Origin: Bretschneidera sinensis
Taxonomy: Eukaryota > Streptophyta > Magnoliopsida > Brassicales > Akaniaceae
Assembly: GCA_023935145.1 (NCBI GenBank)
Contig: CM043702.1
Span: forward strand, 62,749,001 to 62,813,000
Length of the DNA stretch: 64,000 nucleotides
Direction: 5' to 3'
A program made the translations under genes and the position numbers. Positions 11,870 to 23,800 of the stretch are shown here, piece by piece. How positions within the stretch are numbered: position 1 is the stretch's first letter; every line of letters begins with the position of its first letter. A model generated the notes under the pieces. The model made no database searches, was not told where the DNA came from, and worked only from the letters and a program-made list of their open reading frames with translations.

Positions 11870-12248
11870 TTTTAGCGGTGCATAAAAGGGCCGCAATAAA
11901 ATGTAAAAATACAATTAAAACCACTTTTAGCGGCATTTAAAAGTGTCGTAATATGCATAATATGTCCACAATATAGCAGTGCTTCTAAGCGTCAGTGTAT
12001 TTCGGTGCATAAAAGGACCGAAATATATCGGCACTTCGAAGCGCCGCTATGTAAGTGCTACTATATTGCGGCACTTTTAAGGGCCAGTATATTTCGACGC
12101 TTAAAAGGGTCGATATATAGCGGCGCTTCTTGTAAGCACCGGATAAAGCACCGGTATGTGTGGTGTCGAAGTGCAAATACCGACGCTTAAAGAAAGCACC
12201 GCAATATGCAAAAAAAAAGCGCTAGCGATGACCTTTTATCCTGTAGTG
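11870..12248. repeat. CACTA right terminus and subterminal repeats
   Basis: Dense copies of the same GCGGCGCTTnTAAGCGCCG-like motif as the left end, such as GGCACTTCGAAGCGCCG and GACGCTTAAAAGGGTCG, closing with the inverted CACTACAGGATAA terminus. The short open frames here on both strands are products of this repeat. Confidence 0.88.
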
Positions 12249-12251
12249 TCA

Positions 12252-12344
12252 TGACACACTACTATATGTCAATCATGACTTGTAGAAGCCCATAAGAATT
12301 AATTGTAATTAATTATTAACTAAAATGAGAATTAAAAGAAGCTT
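12252..12344 (+). mobile_element. copia LTR J, second piece
   Basis: Ninety-odd bases between the CACTA element and copia A. They continue the LTR: GTAGAAGCCCATAAGAATT corresponds to GTAGAAACCCTAAGAATT in the minus-strand LTR near 28615, and the match resumes beyond copia A at 27726. Confidence 0.6.
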
Positions 12345-12801
12345 TAATTTGTTAGGAAACCACTTCTCAAGAATACCCAGGTGGTGATCTTCCAAACACC
12401 TAAGTCTAGAATGACTTGTACAAACAAATAAAGCAACCAAAGCAAGAAAGAAAGAACACAACAATTGTTATCGAGGTTCGGTAATAGCCTACAACCCCAT
12501 GAGTTCCTTTGAACTCTCTGCACTAAATCAATGAGTTCTAACAAGTTACAGCAACTCCACTCCAAGAAACCCAAGTTCTTGAAGAACCAAGAAGAGAAGC
12601 AAGAAAGTGATAGAACTATTACAAAAGCACTCTATCCACAATCTATACTACTTCTCCCTTTACAACCAGCCTTTCTTTTGAGATCTATTCTAGTGCCTCT
12701 CTTGTGTTTTGTGTCTTTGCACTCTCACACTTGCACTTTAACTCTCTTGTATGATGATCACTTGTATGTCACAATTGTGTTGAGATTGAAGCTAGGTGAC
12801 C

Positions 12802-12811
12802 CTTTATATAG
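12802..12811 (-). promoter_or_regulatory. TATA box of copia A LTR
   Basis: Minus strand GCACTATATAAAGGGTCACC. The same block occurs in all LTRs of this family (33709, 38971, 50579, 53217), which supports it as the core promoter. Confidence 0.75.
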
Positions 12812-12959
12812 TGCACCAAGTTCTTGACCATTCTTGAAGGTCAATATCCACCCTTAGATCTTGAGGACTAATCATCCATAGCCCTTCATCAATCCTTAGT
12901 GATCCTATGTATTTTAAACATGCATCTATGCACTTAACAAAGGTTGAACCAATATGCAT

Positions 12960-13150
12960 CAGTGTGCCTTCAGGCTGCGGCCTGAAACAGGGCGTGCTGC
13001 GGCCTGGAACAAGGCTGGAAAACTTCCTCTTTTCACCTTTCTGGGCGCCACATCCTGGGGGAGGCTGAGCCACGGCGCACACTGGTTCCAAGAGCTCCTC
13101 CATGCTGGGAGCCGTGGCTTGGAAAGAGCTGGGCCGCTGCCTGACCTAGT
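12960..13150. repeat. GC-rich palindrome array, GGCCGCGGCC type
   Basis: Repeated near-palindromes around a GCGGCC or GCCGCGG core (GGCTGCGGCCTG, GTGCTGCGGCCTGG, GAGCCGTGGCTTGG) stand out as an island of high GC within an AT-rich LTR. It lies upstream of the TATA box on the minus strand. Confidence 0.7.
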
Positions 13151-13291
13151 GCGCACTCCTTTATCATGCTGAACTTCATTCTCCCGTTTAAACCTTAGAC
13201 AAACTCCAACAATCTCTACCTTTTTCTAAGCGATTAAAGCCAAACCCATTATGCAGAGAACTCTGGATCCAAACTCATCTTGAGTCACCAT

Positions 13292-16200
13292 TCAACTGAC
13301 TCCAATCCTAAGTAGTCCAAGGCAATGATTGAACTTACTTAGAGGTAGAACCTTGGTGCCTAAATCTATAGGATTTTCCTCTGTGGATATCTTATCCACA
13401 TGAATGCATCCTTCCGTAACATTTTTCCGAATGAAATGATACCGAGCATCCATGTGCTTTGTCATCTCATGGAACATCAGATTCTTACACAAGTGCAACT
13501 CACTTTGACTATCCAAATACACCACCACCTGCTCTTTCAGGACCTTCAACTCTTCCAACAACCCTTTGCCCCATATAGCCTCCTTAATGGCTTCCGTTGC
13601 CGCTATGTGCTCAGCCTCGGTTGTTGAGAGTGCTACCACAGGCTGCAACTGAGCCTTCCAACTTATACAACATCCATTTAAGTTAAAGAAGTAAGAGGTA
13701 ATCGATCTTCTTTTATCACAATCTGCTCCGTAGTCCAAATCCGCATAACCCTCAAGACCGATGTTCTTACCTCTTTTCTCATAAATCAGCCCTACTTCTG
13801 GGCTTCCCTTTAAGTACCTCAGCAATCACTTCATCCCAAGCCAATGGTCATTTCTGAGATAACTCATAAACCTACTGAGAACACTTATTGCATGAGCAAT
13901 ATTAGGTCTAGTGCTTACCATGGTGAACATAACTAAACCAACTGCACTAGAGTAAGAGACCTTTTCCATTTCCTTCTTCTTCTCCTCCGATCTTGGACAT
14001 TGATCACTGGAGAACTTGAAATGACCAACAAGGGGAACCTTCACTGGTTTGCTTTCTTCTATAGAGAACTTACATATCATTTTCTCTATATAGGAAGTTT
14101 GAGAGATCTTCAATCTGTTTGTCTCCCTTTCCCGGATTATATTCATCCCAAGGATCTTCTGTGCATGGCCAAGATCCTTCATCTCAAACTCCTCACTGAG
14201 TTGAGATTTCAATTCTTTTATCTCTTCTATAGTGCTCCCAACCAGCAACATATCATTAATATAGATGAGGATGATCACCATTTCCTCCACCTTGTGCCCC
14301 TTGCAGTACAAGCACAAATCATAGTAGCTCCTTATGAAACCCAAGCTTGTTACAAAGGAATCAAACCTCTTATTCCATTGCTGAGGTGATTGCTTCAGGC
14401 CATAGAGAGATTTCTTCAATTTGCACACCAACTCTCCCTGCCTTCATTCCTCATAGCCTTCGGGTTACCTCATGTAGATGGTCTCATCAAGCCCTCCATG
14501 TAAGAACGCTGTCTTCACATCCATTTGCTCGACTTCCCAATTGAATTGGACCACCATTGCCAATACTATCTGTATCGTCTTGTACTTCACAACCAGTGAG
14601 AATATTTCGATGAAATCTATGCCTTTTCTTTGTGTGACCCCTTCGCCACCAGCCTAGCTTTATACCAGACTTCATCCCCTAGAGTGTTCCCTTCTTTGAT
14701 CTTGTAGATCCATCTACAATCCACAACTCTCTATTTTTCTTGTTTGGGCACCAATTCACAAGAGTTGTTCTTCCTCAAAGAATCCATTTTTTCCTCCATA
14801 GCTAGCTGCCACTTTGATGAATCCTTACATTCCATGGCTTCCATGTAAGTTTCTGGTTCAACCATTCCTCCTTCTGTCCAAGGAGTTGTTACATTAGCAT
14901 CCATAAACCCATATCTCAAAGGTGGTCTAACCACCCTCCTTTCCCGGTCCCTTGTGAGCTGATAGTCATTCTGACCTGCATCATCCCTTTCTAGTTCAGC
15001 CTCCTCTTGAGTATCCTGAGCATGGCCTTCATTAATGGGTTGTACCTGGTCTGAACCCTCTTGCCTTCCTTGCTCTACCTGAACTAAATTCTTCTTGATG
15101 CGATGCCCCACAAATTTCGGACTGTTTTGCTCACTAGCCCCTGCAGGGTTAGTTTTCTCCAAATAGGGAAATAATAATTCATTAAAAATAACATCCCTAC
15201 TTATTATGAGTTTCATTCATTTTGGTTCTAAGGACCACAACCTATACCCCTTAACCCCATCACTATACCTTAGAAATACACATTTTCTAGACCTTGGGTT
15301 AAGTTTATCATCCTTTTTATGTGCAAATGTAGCACACCCAAAAGTTCTAAGGTTGCTCAACCCAGGGGGTTTCCCACTCCACATTTCCATGGGAGTCTTG
15401 AGCTCTAAAGCTCTAGAGGGTGATCTATTTACCAAGTATGCAGCAGTAGACACAGCTTCCCCTCAAAAATATTTTGGTAAACCGGATCCTATTAACATGC
15501 ACCTAACCTTTTCCATAAGGGTTCTATTTATCCTTTCAGCAACTCCATTTTGCTGAGGTGTTTTTACAACTGTTCTATGTCTTAGAATGCCATTTAATTT
15601 ACATAATTTATCAAAATCCTTATTACAAAATTATAATCCATTATCGGTTCGTAAAGCTTTAACTACTCTACCCGTTTGAGTCTCCAGCAACTTTTTCCAC
15701 ACAACAAATTTATTCAAAGCATTTGATTTATTTTTAAGTAAATAAACCCAAAATTTTCTGAAATAATCATCAATTAAAGACAGAAAGTAAAAGTTACCTC
15801 CCTGTGTTGGTTTTCTTGCTGGTCCCCAAAGGTCTGAATGAATGTCGTCAAGAATCCCCTTAGACTTGTGCACTTCGGTGTTGAAGCTGACTCGGTGTTG
15901 CTTCCCAAGAATGCAACACTCGCAGAAATCAAGTTTCTCTACTTTGTCTCCTCCAAGATCCTTGCTAAGAACTTGCAGGCCCTTTTCGCTCATATATCCC
16001 AAGTGAGTGTGCCAAAGGGTGCCTTATCCATCTTATCTTTGCTAAGAACTTACTGCTTGATCCTTGATTTCTGTCTCTCCAATCATCTCATAGAGTCCAT
16101 CCTTTCTTGCTGCTTTGATTACTACCAAAGATCCCTTGGTCACCTTGATCTTTCCTCCCTCTGCTTTGTATGAATACCCCATGGAATCCAGCTGCCCCAA

Positions 16201-17302
16201 TGAGATCAAATTCCTCTTCAAATTCAAAAGATACCTCACATTCTACAGTAGCCATGTGACCCCATCAAACATCCTCAACTGGATGTCTCCTATCCCCCTC
16301 ACTTGGCAAGAAGTGTCATTCCGCAAGAAAGCCTTTCCATCATTGGTTTCTTGGAAATTCTTGAACCATTCTTGTGAAGGCACATGTGATAAGTGCACCT
16401 AGAATCCAAGATCCATTTCTCGCTACCTTACCTCTTGCTCACATTTGAGCACATAACAAGAACATCATCTTTTTGTTCTCCTTTGGCAACTGAAGCCTCT
16501 TCATTGTTAGTATGGCTTCTTCCTCTCTAATCCCACATCTTCTTCTTGCAATCTTTCTTGAAGTTACCCTCTTTGTTGCAGTAGAAGCACTCTTTCCTCC
16601 AAATCTTGTTTTGGAATGAGATCTCCCATAGGTCTGCCCTTTACCTCTTGATTTCTCCTGGTAGTTTCCATGAATGTTACTGCCATTCCGAGTTGCTGGC
16701 CTTCCTCTAATGAACAACCCTTCTCCACTTGATGTTTCCTTCATCTTGGCTTTGAAATCGTGAGCCCTTATGGCATTGATCACGATTTCCTTGGTTAAAG
16801 TATTTCTTCCATACTCAATAGCATTAATCAAATTATCAAAACAATCAGGAAGAGAATTCAACAAAATAACAGCCAATTGTTCATCTGGGAATGTAATGCT
16901 ACATCTATTCAAATCTTGAACTAGTTTATTAAACACATCAAGATTATCTTGCAACTCTTTACTAGGATCCATTTTAAAAGCAAAGATTCTTTTAAGAAGA
17001 TAAATCTTATTAGGGAGAGTTTTGGTAAGAAACAACTCATCTAGTTTCTTCCATAAGACAGCAGGATCTTCCGAGTCTCCGCACTCCCTTGTGAAACTAT
17101 CTGACACGTGCAAGAAAATGGTGCTGTATGCCATCTTCTTCATCTCAATCCGCTGGACTTCCGTGATACTTGCTAGAAAAGTGTCATCTTCTCCAATCGC
17201 CAAGTCCACTTTCTATTGCATAAGAACAGCCTTGATCTTCTGCTTCCAAAGGGCAAAGTCTCCCTTTCCGTCAAACTTCTCAACACAGAAATTTGAAGCC
17301 AT
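13292..17302 (-). pseudogene. copia A gag-pol
   Basis: The frame starts ATG at 17302 (MASNFCVEKFDGKGDF) and can be followed to LGLLRIGVS and a stop at 13292. Domains on the minus strand: gag (UBN2 type) 17302-16600; zinc knuckle CFYCNKEGNFKKDC near 16580-16540; protease near 16400 with DSR in place of DSG; pre-integrase and integrase core 16000-15230; reverse transcriptase 14740-13830; RNase H 13825-13350. Damage: TAG in gag near 17213 (KAVLMQ then stop), a frameshift before the knuckle, His to Asn in the CCHC knuckle, YIND instead of YVDD at 14252-14263, and at least two more frame changes between 14750 and 14430. The Tnt1-like gag with SKTL/TKTLPNKIYLLK places it in the Tork/Tnt1 group. It cannot make active enzymes. 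Confidence 0.93.
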
Positions 17303-17537
17303 CTTGCGTATAAAATCCCAGATTTATGCAGCACCCACAATTGCTTTCTAACTTCTTATAAACCTCAAGAACATGATCAAAGATGGATCTTAATATCGAA
17401 TCACCCTCAAGAACACGATCTGATCTTGATCTTTACTCTATTCTTGAATCACCCAAGAAGTTGATCTTTGATTCTTAGAGTCTTAACTCTGATACCTTCT
17501 GTTCTTGCTCTAATACCCGCTTTTTAAAGCTCCTTCG

Positions 17538-17549
17538 GCTCTGATACCA
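17538..17549 (-). other. copia A primer binding site (initiator Met tRNA)
   Basis: Minus strand TGGTATCAGAGC directly after the 5' LTR: the standard copia site complementary to the 3' end of initiator Met tRNA. Two further partial copies follow in the leader, at 17507-17517 and 17487-17496. Confidence 0.9.
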
Positions 17550-17550
17550 C

Positions 17551-17772
17551 GGTTGGGAAACCACCTCTCAAGAATGTCCAGGTGGTGATCTTCCAAACAC
17601 CTAAGTCTAGAATGACTTGTACAAACAAATACAACAACTAAAGCAAGAAAGAAAGAACACAACAATTGTTATCGAGGTTTGGCAATAGCCTACGTCCCCG
17701 TGAGTTCCTCTGAACTCTCTGCACTAAATCAATGAGTTCTTATAAGTTACAACAATTCCACTCCGAGAAACT
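17551..17772 (-). repeat. copia A 5' LTR, piece adjoining the primer site
   Basis: Nearly identical to 12350-12571. The LTR is broken here by element H and continues at 27081. Confidence 0.93.
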
Positions 17773-17939
17773 TGATGAGTGCTAAATATTACATGTTTTA
17801 GCCCCTTAGTTCACATTTGTTGAGTTCTTAATTATGTTATTTCGTGCTATTTTATCTATTTTCTGTGTTTTTATAGGTTTTGGAAAAAAATGAAGCAATG
17901 TGAAAACTTCAGGGCTTAAAGAGCAAAGCTGAGGATGCC

Positions 17940-18265
17940 TAGTGCGATCAAGCGCACAGGACGTGCGATCGATTGCACCTGCGATCGTGCGCACACGGCA
18001 TGAGATCAATCGCACCTGCACTCGAGCGCACCAGACTTGCGATCGATCGCAAGTGACTCACACATCCCACATTGGAAAGGAAATATTTGATACAGCATAT
18101 ATATTATAGTGCACTGTGATGCGCTCGAGCGCAACAGGGCTGCGATCAATCACAGTTGACTCGCACATCCCAAATCGGATAGGAAGCACTCATAGCGTGC
18201 CTGACACATTGCATCGCACCATGCTGCGATCGATCGCACCAGACTTGCGATCAATCGCAAAGAGG
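17940..18265. repeat. palindrome array, TGCGATCGATCGCA type
   Basis: About a dozen copies of 12-14 bp palindromes within 325 bp: perfect TGCGATCGATCGCA at 18038-18051 and 18225-18238, TGCACTCGAGCGCA at 18017-18030, and decayed forms such as TGCGATCGATTGCA and TGCGATCAATCGCA. Two core types alternate, GATCGATC and CTCGAG. The array is upstream of the TATA box. Confidence 0.9.
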
Positions 18266-18313
18266 CAGCATCCCACATCGAATTTACAGCTCATTGTACT
18301 CCGAGAATTCCCT

Positions 18314-18321
18314 TATATAAA
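18314..18321 (+). promoter_or_regulatory. TATA box, element H 5' LTR
   Basis: CCCTTATATAAACACTATCC, conserved unchanged in the 3' LTR at 26277-26284. Confidence 0.75.
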
Positions 18322-19115
18322 CACTATCCCACCTCATTATTCAGTGTGCAGTCTGGTGGATTTCTACTAGCATTCTAGTTGATCTCCTAAAGGCTTTCGC
18401 TACCACCGGGGGAAGTGCTGCCCAACAGCGTGTGGAATTTCTCCCAATGTACAGTCAATTTTAATTCTTTTCAAGTTTTTAATGCTTAGCACTTTTTATT
18501 GTGAAATTTAGTTTCATGATAATGGGTGGCTAAAATCTTCAGCTAAGGTTGAAGATGAAGCCTCGCCATTGTTTAGCATTATATTTTCAGATAAGTTTAT
18601 ACAATTTTGATATGTTTAGTTTAAATGTTCTATTTCAATTGTTTGAGTAAATTCTTACGATTGATAGTTTTTAATTGTTCTGTTGGATATTCTGCGTGTT
18701 TCATCCGAGGGATACATCGAATCCTTTTCAATTAAATTGGATTTCCTTTTTGATTTGTTAAAAGCAGACACATTGGATGCTTTTGGTTTAATTGGGATAT
18801 TTGTTGTTTTTTGTTGGATTCATGGAATGTTAGATAGATTATTTTTTATATAGAACATGAAGATATATGCTTTACTTTGGTTGGGTGGATTCTAAAACCT
18901 TAGTGTTTTCATCATTAGTTATTAAATCAATTTAGTTTAGTTTATATTTGTTTTGCAAAAATATAATTCACAATTCGGAAATAGGTTAAAATAAGGTTAG
19001 TTTAGATAAAAAGCTATTTTCACAACGCATTCCCTATGGATTCGATCTCGCACTTGCACAACACTATATTGCAAACGATTCGTGCGCTTGCGAGTAATTT
19101 AAAACTCACAACAAG

Positions 19116-19136
19116 TTTTTGCCGCCGATGCTGGGG
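19116..19136 (+). other. element H primer binding site (Asp-tRNA type, degenerate)
   Basis: TTTTTGCCGCCGATGCTGGGG two bases after the LTR end. Athila-type elements usually have TTGGCGCCGTTGCCGGGG here, and elements G and I in this window do. This copy has several changes. Confidence 0.7.
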
Positions 19137-19281
19137 ATTGTTTTTGTTTGTGAAATTTTTGTCTAAATTGATTTTATTTTTCTACTAGTTTAGTTAGCAT
19201 TTTTGTTTTATTTCTCTTTCTATTCTATTTTATTTTGCTGCTTCTGCTAGTTAGTTTGTTTTACTGTTTTCTATTTGATGT

Positions 19282-20763
19282 ATGCTTGGTCAGAGATCCC
19301 TGAATTTAGAATTGACACCTTTAGATCCCGATTTAGAAAGAACTCTTAGGAGACAGAAGAAGTCACTTGTTGAACAAGAGACAATTGAGATGGGAGAAAA
19401 CTTGAGGAACCAAGAGCAACCTCGAGCGTGGAACGTGGACTCCACCACGTCCCTGAGAGATTTGTTTGCACTACTTGCGACTAACTCATCTTCCTGCATT
19501 GTGTTGCCACCCACCAATGCTAACCATTTTGATTTAAAGCCACATGTCATCCAACTCCTACCCTCATTTCATGGCTTAAATCTTGAAAACCCTTACAGCC
19601 ATGTAAAGAAGTTCAAAGATATTTGTGCCACATTCAAGTTCCAGAACTTCTCTGAGGAGTCAGTCCATCTTAGACTTTTCCCTTTTTCTCTTCATGATAG
19701 AGCTAGGGCATGGTTGGATTCCAACACGTCCGGGTCTATTACATCTTGGGAAAATCTACTGAGTAAATTCTATAATAAATTTTTCCCAATGTCTAGAGTG
19801 AATGAGTACCGAAAGGAGATTAGTTCTTTCACTCAGGAGGAGGATGAGTAGTTTTCTGAGAGTTGGGAACATTTTAAAGAGTTACTGATTAGATGCCCTC
19901 CATATGGATATGAGAAGTGGAGACTTGTTCAGTTCTTCTACCAAGGGTTGACTCAACCCAACTGTAGTATGATCGAGTCTATGAATGGGGGGGCATTCTT
20001 AAGTCTGACAGGGGATGAAGCATACAAGGCATTGGACAAGTTGTCCGAAAACTCACAGCAGTGGGATTTTTTAAGCTGTCGGGACAAGTCCATTCGTGCT
20101 CCTAGGAAAGGAGGCATCTATGAGATTAAGGAGGAGACTGACTTAAAGATAAAGATAGATGCTCTCACCAAGGAAATTGACGCTCTCACTATGGGCAAGT
20201 CCATCAATGCTGCCAATACAATTAATGACGATTGTTGTTCCATCTGTGCTAATCCTATGCATTTAGCACAGAATTGTCCATCTATGCCAGCTTTTACCGA
20301 GTGTCCCACGGAACATGTAAACGCTTTCAATGATTATAGGAAGCAATCAGGTGGATCCTACTCTGAGACTTACAATCCAGGATGGCGGAACCACCCTAAT
20401 TTTTCATGGAAGCAGAACCAATCGCTAAATTAGAGAGGAGCCCCTCATTATGCTCACAATCAATACCCTCCTGGATTGCCTCCACCAATTCCAAGTCATG
20501 GTCACTCAGTCCATCCAGCACCAGCATCTGCTTACCATACTCCCACTCAAGCGCCAATGCCGGTTTCACAGTCATTGGAGGACACCTTCAAGGAGTTCAT
20601 GAAGATGATCGGCCAATCCATCAGCGAAGTGAGGAGTGCGACAATAGTAAACACCCAAGCGATTGCCAATCTAGAAAGTCAAATGGGGCAAATCGTAAGT
20701 CACTTGGATGAAAGAGAAAAGGGAAAGTTTCCCAGTCAGTCCGTGACCAACCCGAAGAGATAA
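19282..20763 (+). pseudogene. element H gag
   Basis: From MLGQRSLNLELTPLD at 19282, one reading frame carries the retrotransposon gag block: HVIQLLPSFHGL, NPYSHVKKFKDICATFKF, LRLFPFSLHDRARAWLDS, then YKALDKLSENSQQWDF, and a CCHC-like knuckle CSICANPMHLAQNCPSMP near 20235-20290. Stops interrupt it at 19849 (TAG), 20431 (TAG) and 20761 (TAA), but the frame is otherwise maintained. Gag forms the virus-like particle and binds RNA in the cytoplasm. The pol region follows in the same frame. Confidence 0.9.
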
Positions 20764-20856
20764 TTTGTGATTGGAAATTCATCAACTTTTACGCACGGGG
20801 AGGAACAAGTGCAATCGATTGTCAAATTAAGATCTGGGAGACAAGTGGACAATTGA

Positions 20857-23800
20857 GTGAAAGAGAGCCCTGCTATACAGCAAGGGCAAGAAAGTGGCAA
20901 CAAGGAGAAGAGAGATGTTGAGCCATCTACAGCCACTCCTACTATAAATGACCCTCCTAGGTCGTTTGTACCTAAAGCACCTTACCCTGAGAGATTACAA
21001 GCGCCCAAGAAAGGAGGGAAGTTTGAAGAAATTCTTGAGGTGTTCAAGCGAGTCCAAATCAATATTCCACTTTTGTATGCCATCGAGCAAGTGCCATCAT
21101 ATGCTAAGTTCTTAAAAGACTTGATCACTATCAAGAGGAGGACGAATGTCCCGAAGAAGGCATTTTTAACCGAGCAGGTTAGCTCAATCCTTCAGTGCAA
21201 GATGCCGATCAAGTATAAGGACCCAGGGTGTCCTACCATCTCTTGCATGATAGGAATTAGCCAGATTGAGAGGGCTCTATTGGATTTAGGAGCCAGTGTG
21301 AATCTTCTACCTTATTCAGTCTATTTGCAGTTGGGTTTAGGAGAATTGAAGCCCACATCGACCTTCAATTGGCTGACAAGTCAGTGAAAATACCACGTGG
21401 AGTAGTTGAGGACATTTTGATAAAGGTAGACCAGTTTTATTTCCCCGTGGATTTTATTGTGCCAGACACAGAACTGGTCCAGAATATAAGGATTCAGATA
21501 CCGGTGATTCTAGGGCGACCATTCTTAGCCACGACTAACGCCCTAATCAATTGTAGGACAAGGGTGATGAAGATTTCCTTCGGAAATATGATAGTGGAAT
21601 TGAATATTTTTGATATCACTAAGCAACCACTGGAATTTACTGAAGTAAGAAATATATGCTTAATAGAGGAGATTATTGAAGATACGGTGGATGAATTAAG
21701 CATGGAGGACCCCCTGGAGGCATGCTTTGCTCAGTTTGGAGAGGATCTGGATTTGGATAAGTTACTTGAGCAAGCAAATGCCATTTTAGAGTCTGCCCCT
21801 ACGGAGAGTAGTGAGAAGGAAGAGACTGAAGAACTTGAGCCTCCTAAGAAGGAACTTAAACCTTTACCGGACAATCTTCAGTATAAGTTCCTAGGTCCAG
21901 CAGAGTCTTTGCTTGTGATTATAGCTTCAAATTTGGTTGAGGCTCAAGAGGAGAAATTATTAAATGTTTTGAGAGAACACAAGAAAGCTATAGGCTAGAC
22001 CATTGAGGATATTAAAGGAATCAGCCCCTTGTTAGTAATGCACAAGATACATTTGGAGGAGAATGCCAAGCCATCGAGGGAGCCACAAAGAAGGCTCAAC
22101 CCAGCTATGCAAGCGGTTGTGAGGGCAGAAGTAATTAAGCTGTTAGATGCAGGGATCATTTATCCCATCTCTGATAGCAAGTGGGTGAGCCCGATTCATG
22201 TCGTGCCCAAGCGAGCTGGATTAACGGTAGTGAAGAATAAGGACGACGAGTTGGTGCCAACTCGTGTTCAGTCAGGATAGAGAGTGTGTATAGACTACCG
22301 TAAACTGAACGCTGCCACAAGGAAGGATCATTTTCCACTCCCATTTATTGATTAGATGGTGGAGCGTTTGGCTGCGCACGAGTATTATTGTTTTTTGGAT
22401 GGTTATTCTGGATATAACCAGGTCCCCGTGGACCCCGAAGATCAGGAGAAGACAACATTTACCTGTCATTTTGGGACATTCGCCTACCGTCGCATGCCCT
22501 TTGGGTTATGCAATGCACCTGCTACTTTTCAGCGATGCATGGTCAGCATATTCTCTGACATGGTGGAGCGTTCTTTAGAGATTTTCATGGATGACTTCTC
22601 CATATTTGGTTCAACATTTGAGGAGTGTCTGCACCATCTCACTTTGGTTTTAGTGCGGTGCAAGGAGAAGAACCTGGTGCTTAATTGGCAGAAGTGTCAT
22701 TTTATGGTCAAGCAAGGTATTGTACTGGGGCACGTTATATCTCATCGAGGGATTGAGGTCGATAAAGCAAAGGTGGACCTGATTTCCAACTTTCCACCCC
22801 CACGTACAGTGAAGGAGGTTCGATCTTTTCTGGGCCATACAGGATTCTACAAGCGATTTATCCAAAATTTCAGCAAGATCGCCCGGCCTTTGTGCAAGTT
22901 ATTAATGAAAGATGCCCCATTTGTATTTGATGAAGATTGTAAGAAAGCATTTGGGGATCTGAAGAAGATTCTGACGTCCACACCCATTATTCAGCCACCC
23001 AACTGGGGTGTGCCTTTTGAAATTATGTGTGACGCATCAGACTATTTTGTTGGAGTTGTTTTGGGGCAGTGTGTTGACAAACTTCCCCATGTTATCTATT
23101 ATGCAAGTAGAACTCTAAACGATGCACAACTCAATTACTCTACCACTGAAAAGGAGTTGCTAGCAGTCGTTTTTGCATTAGACAAGTTCAGATCCTACTT
23201 GTTAGGATCTAAAATCATTATGTACTCGGACCATGTAGCATTGAAATATTTTTTCTCTAAAAAAGATGCTAAATCTCATCTTATCCGATGGATCTTGCTA
23301 CTTTAAGAGTTCGACATAAAGATTCGGGATAAGAAAGGTTCTGAAAATATGGTGGCGGACCATTTGTCTAGATTGATTGTGGATTTCACTGAGGCCACCA
23401 CTCCCATTTCTAAGACCTTTCCTGATGAGCAATTGATGCACATCGCTCACAATCCCACGCCATGGTTTGCTGATATAGTGAACTATCTTGTCACTGGTCA
23501 AATGCCTTTGCATTGGGGGGTGACAAGATAAATCAAAGTTTTTGGCCATGGTAAAACATTTTTTCTAGGATGATCCTTACCTGTTCAAGTATTGTCCCGA
23601 TCAGATCATCAGAAGGTGTATTCTTGAGCATGACCAATCTAATGTCATCGCCTTCTGTCATGATCATGCTTGTGGAGGCCATTTCAGTGCTAAAAAGACC
23701 GCTGCAAAGATTTTATGGTGCGGATTCTATTGGCCTACCCTGTTCAGAGACTCTCACACTTACTGTGTATCTTGTGAGCATTGCCAAAAGCTAGGGAGTA

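Larger units (their letters stand above)
4061..12248 (+). mobile_element. CACTA (En/Spm) DNA transposon, 8.2 kb
   Basis: The element begins CACTACAAGATAA and ends with the complement of CACTACAGGATAA, flanked by a perfect 3-bp duplication TCA. Both ends have the subterminal repeats typical of the superfamily. Inside is a decayed multi-exon gene with plant Transposase_24 (TNPA/TNP1-like) motifs at 6752-8010 and 11196-11604. No region encoding the catalytic TNPD transposase (Transposase_21 domain) could be found, so the copy is probably non-autonomous. It sits inside copia LTR J, whose sequence continues on both sides. Confidence 0.93.
12350..13211 (-). repeat. copia A 3' LTR
   Basis: Runs from the complement of TGTTGGAGTTTGTC (13211) to the complement of GGTTTCCTAACA (12350). 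It contains a TATATAAAGG box on the minus strand at 12802-12811 and GC-rich palindrome copies upstream of it. The purine-rich tract AAAAAGGTAGAGA lies immediately before it, at about 13212-13228. Confidence 0.92.
17773..19113 (+). repeat. element H 5' LTR
   Basis: TGATGAGTGCTAAATATTAC to CTCACAACA. It contains the palindrome array (17940-18265), a TATATAAA box (18314-18321) and a long R/U5. It differs from the 3' LTR by scattered substitutions and a 9-bp duplication near 25820 in the 3' copy. Confidence 0.95.

Noticed and set aside
11985..12190. short frames on both strands with similar repeated peptides
   Set aside because: They are products of the CACTA subterminal repeats.
12804..13172. 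overlapping GC-rich frames, Pro/Gly-rich
   Set aside because: They lie in the palindrome-rich part of the copia A LTR and appear in several frames; no codon preference or homology.
14000..17351. several plus-strand frames of 65-129 codons
   Set aside because: They are antisense to the copia A gag-pol, whose minus-strand translation matches known domains throughout.
17940..18265. CRISPR-like array
   Set aside because: Palindromes are not evenly spaced, there are no distinct equal-length spacers, and the context is a plant LTR.
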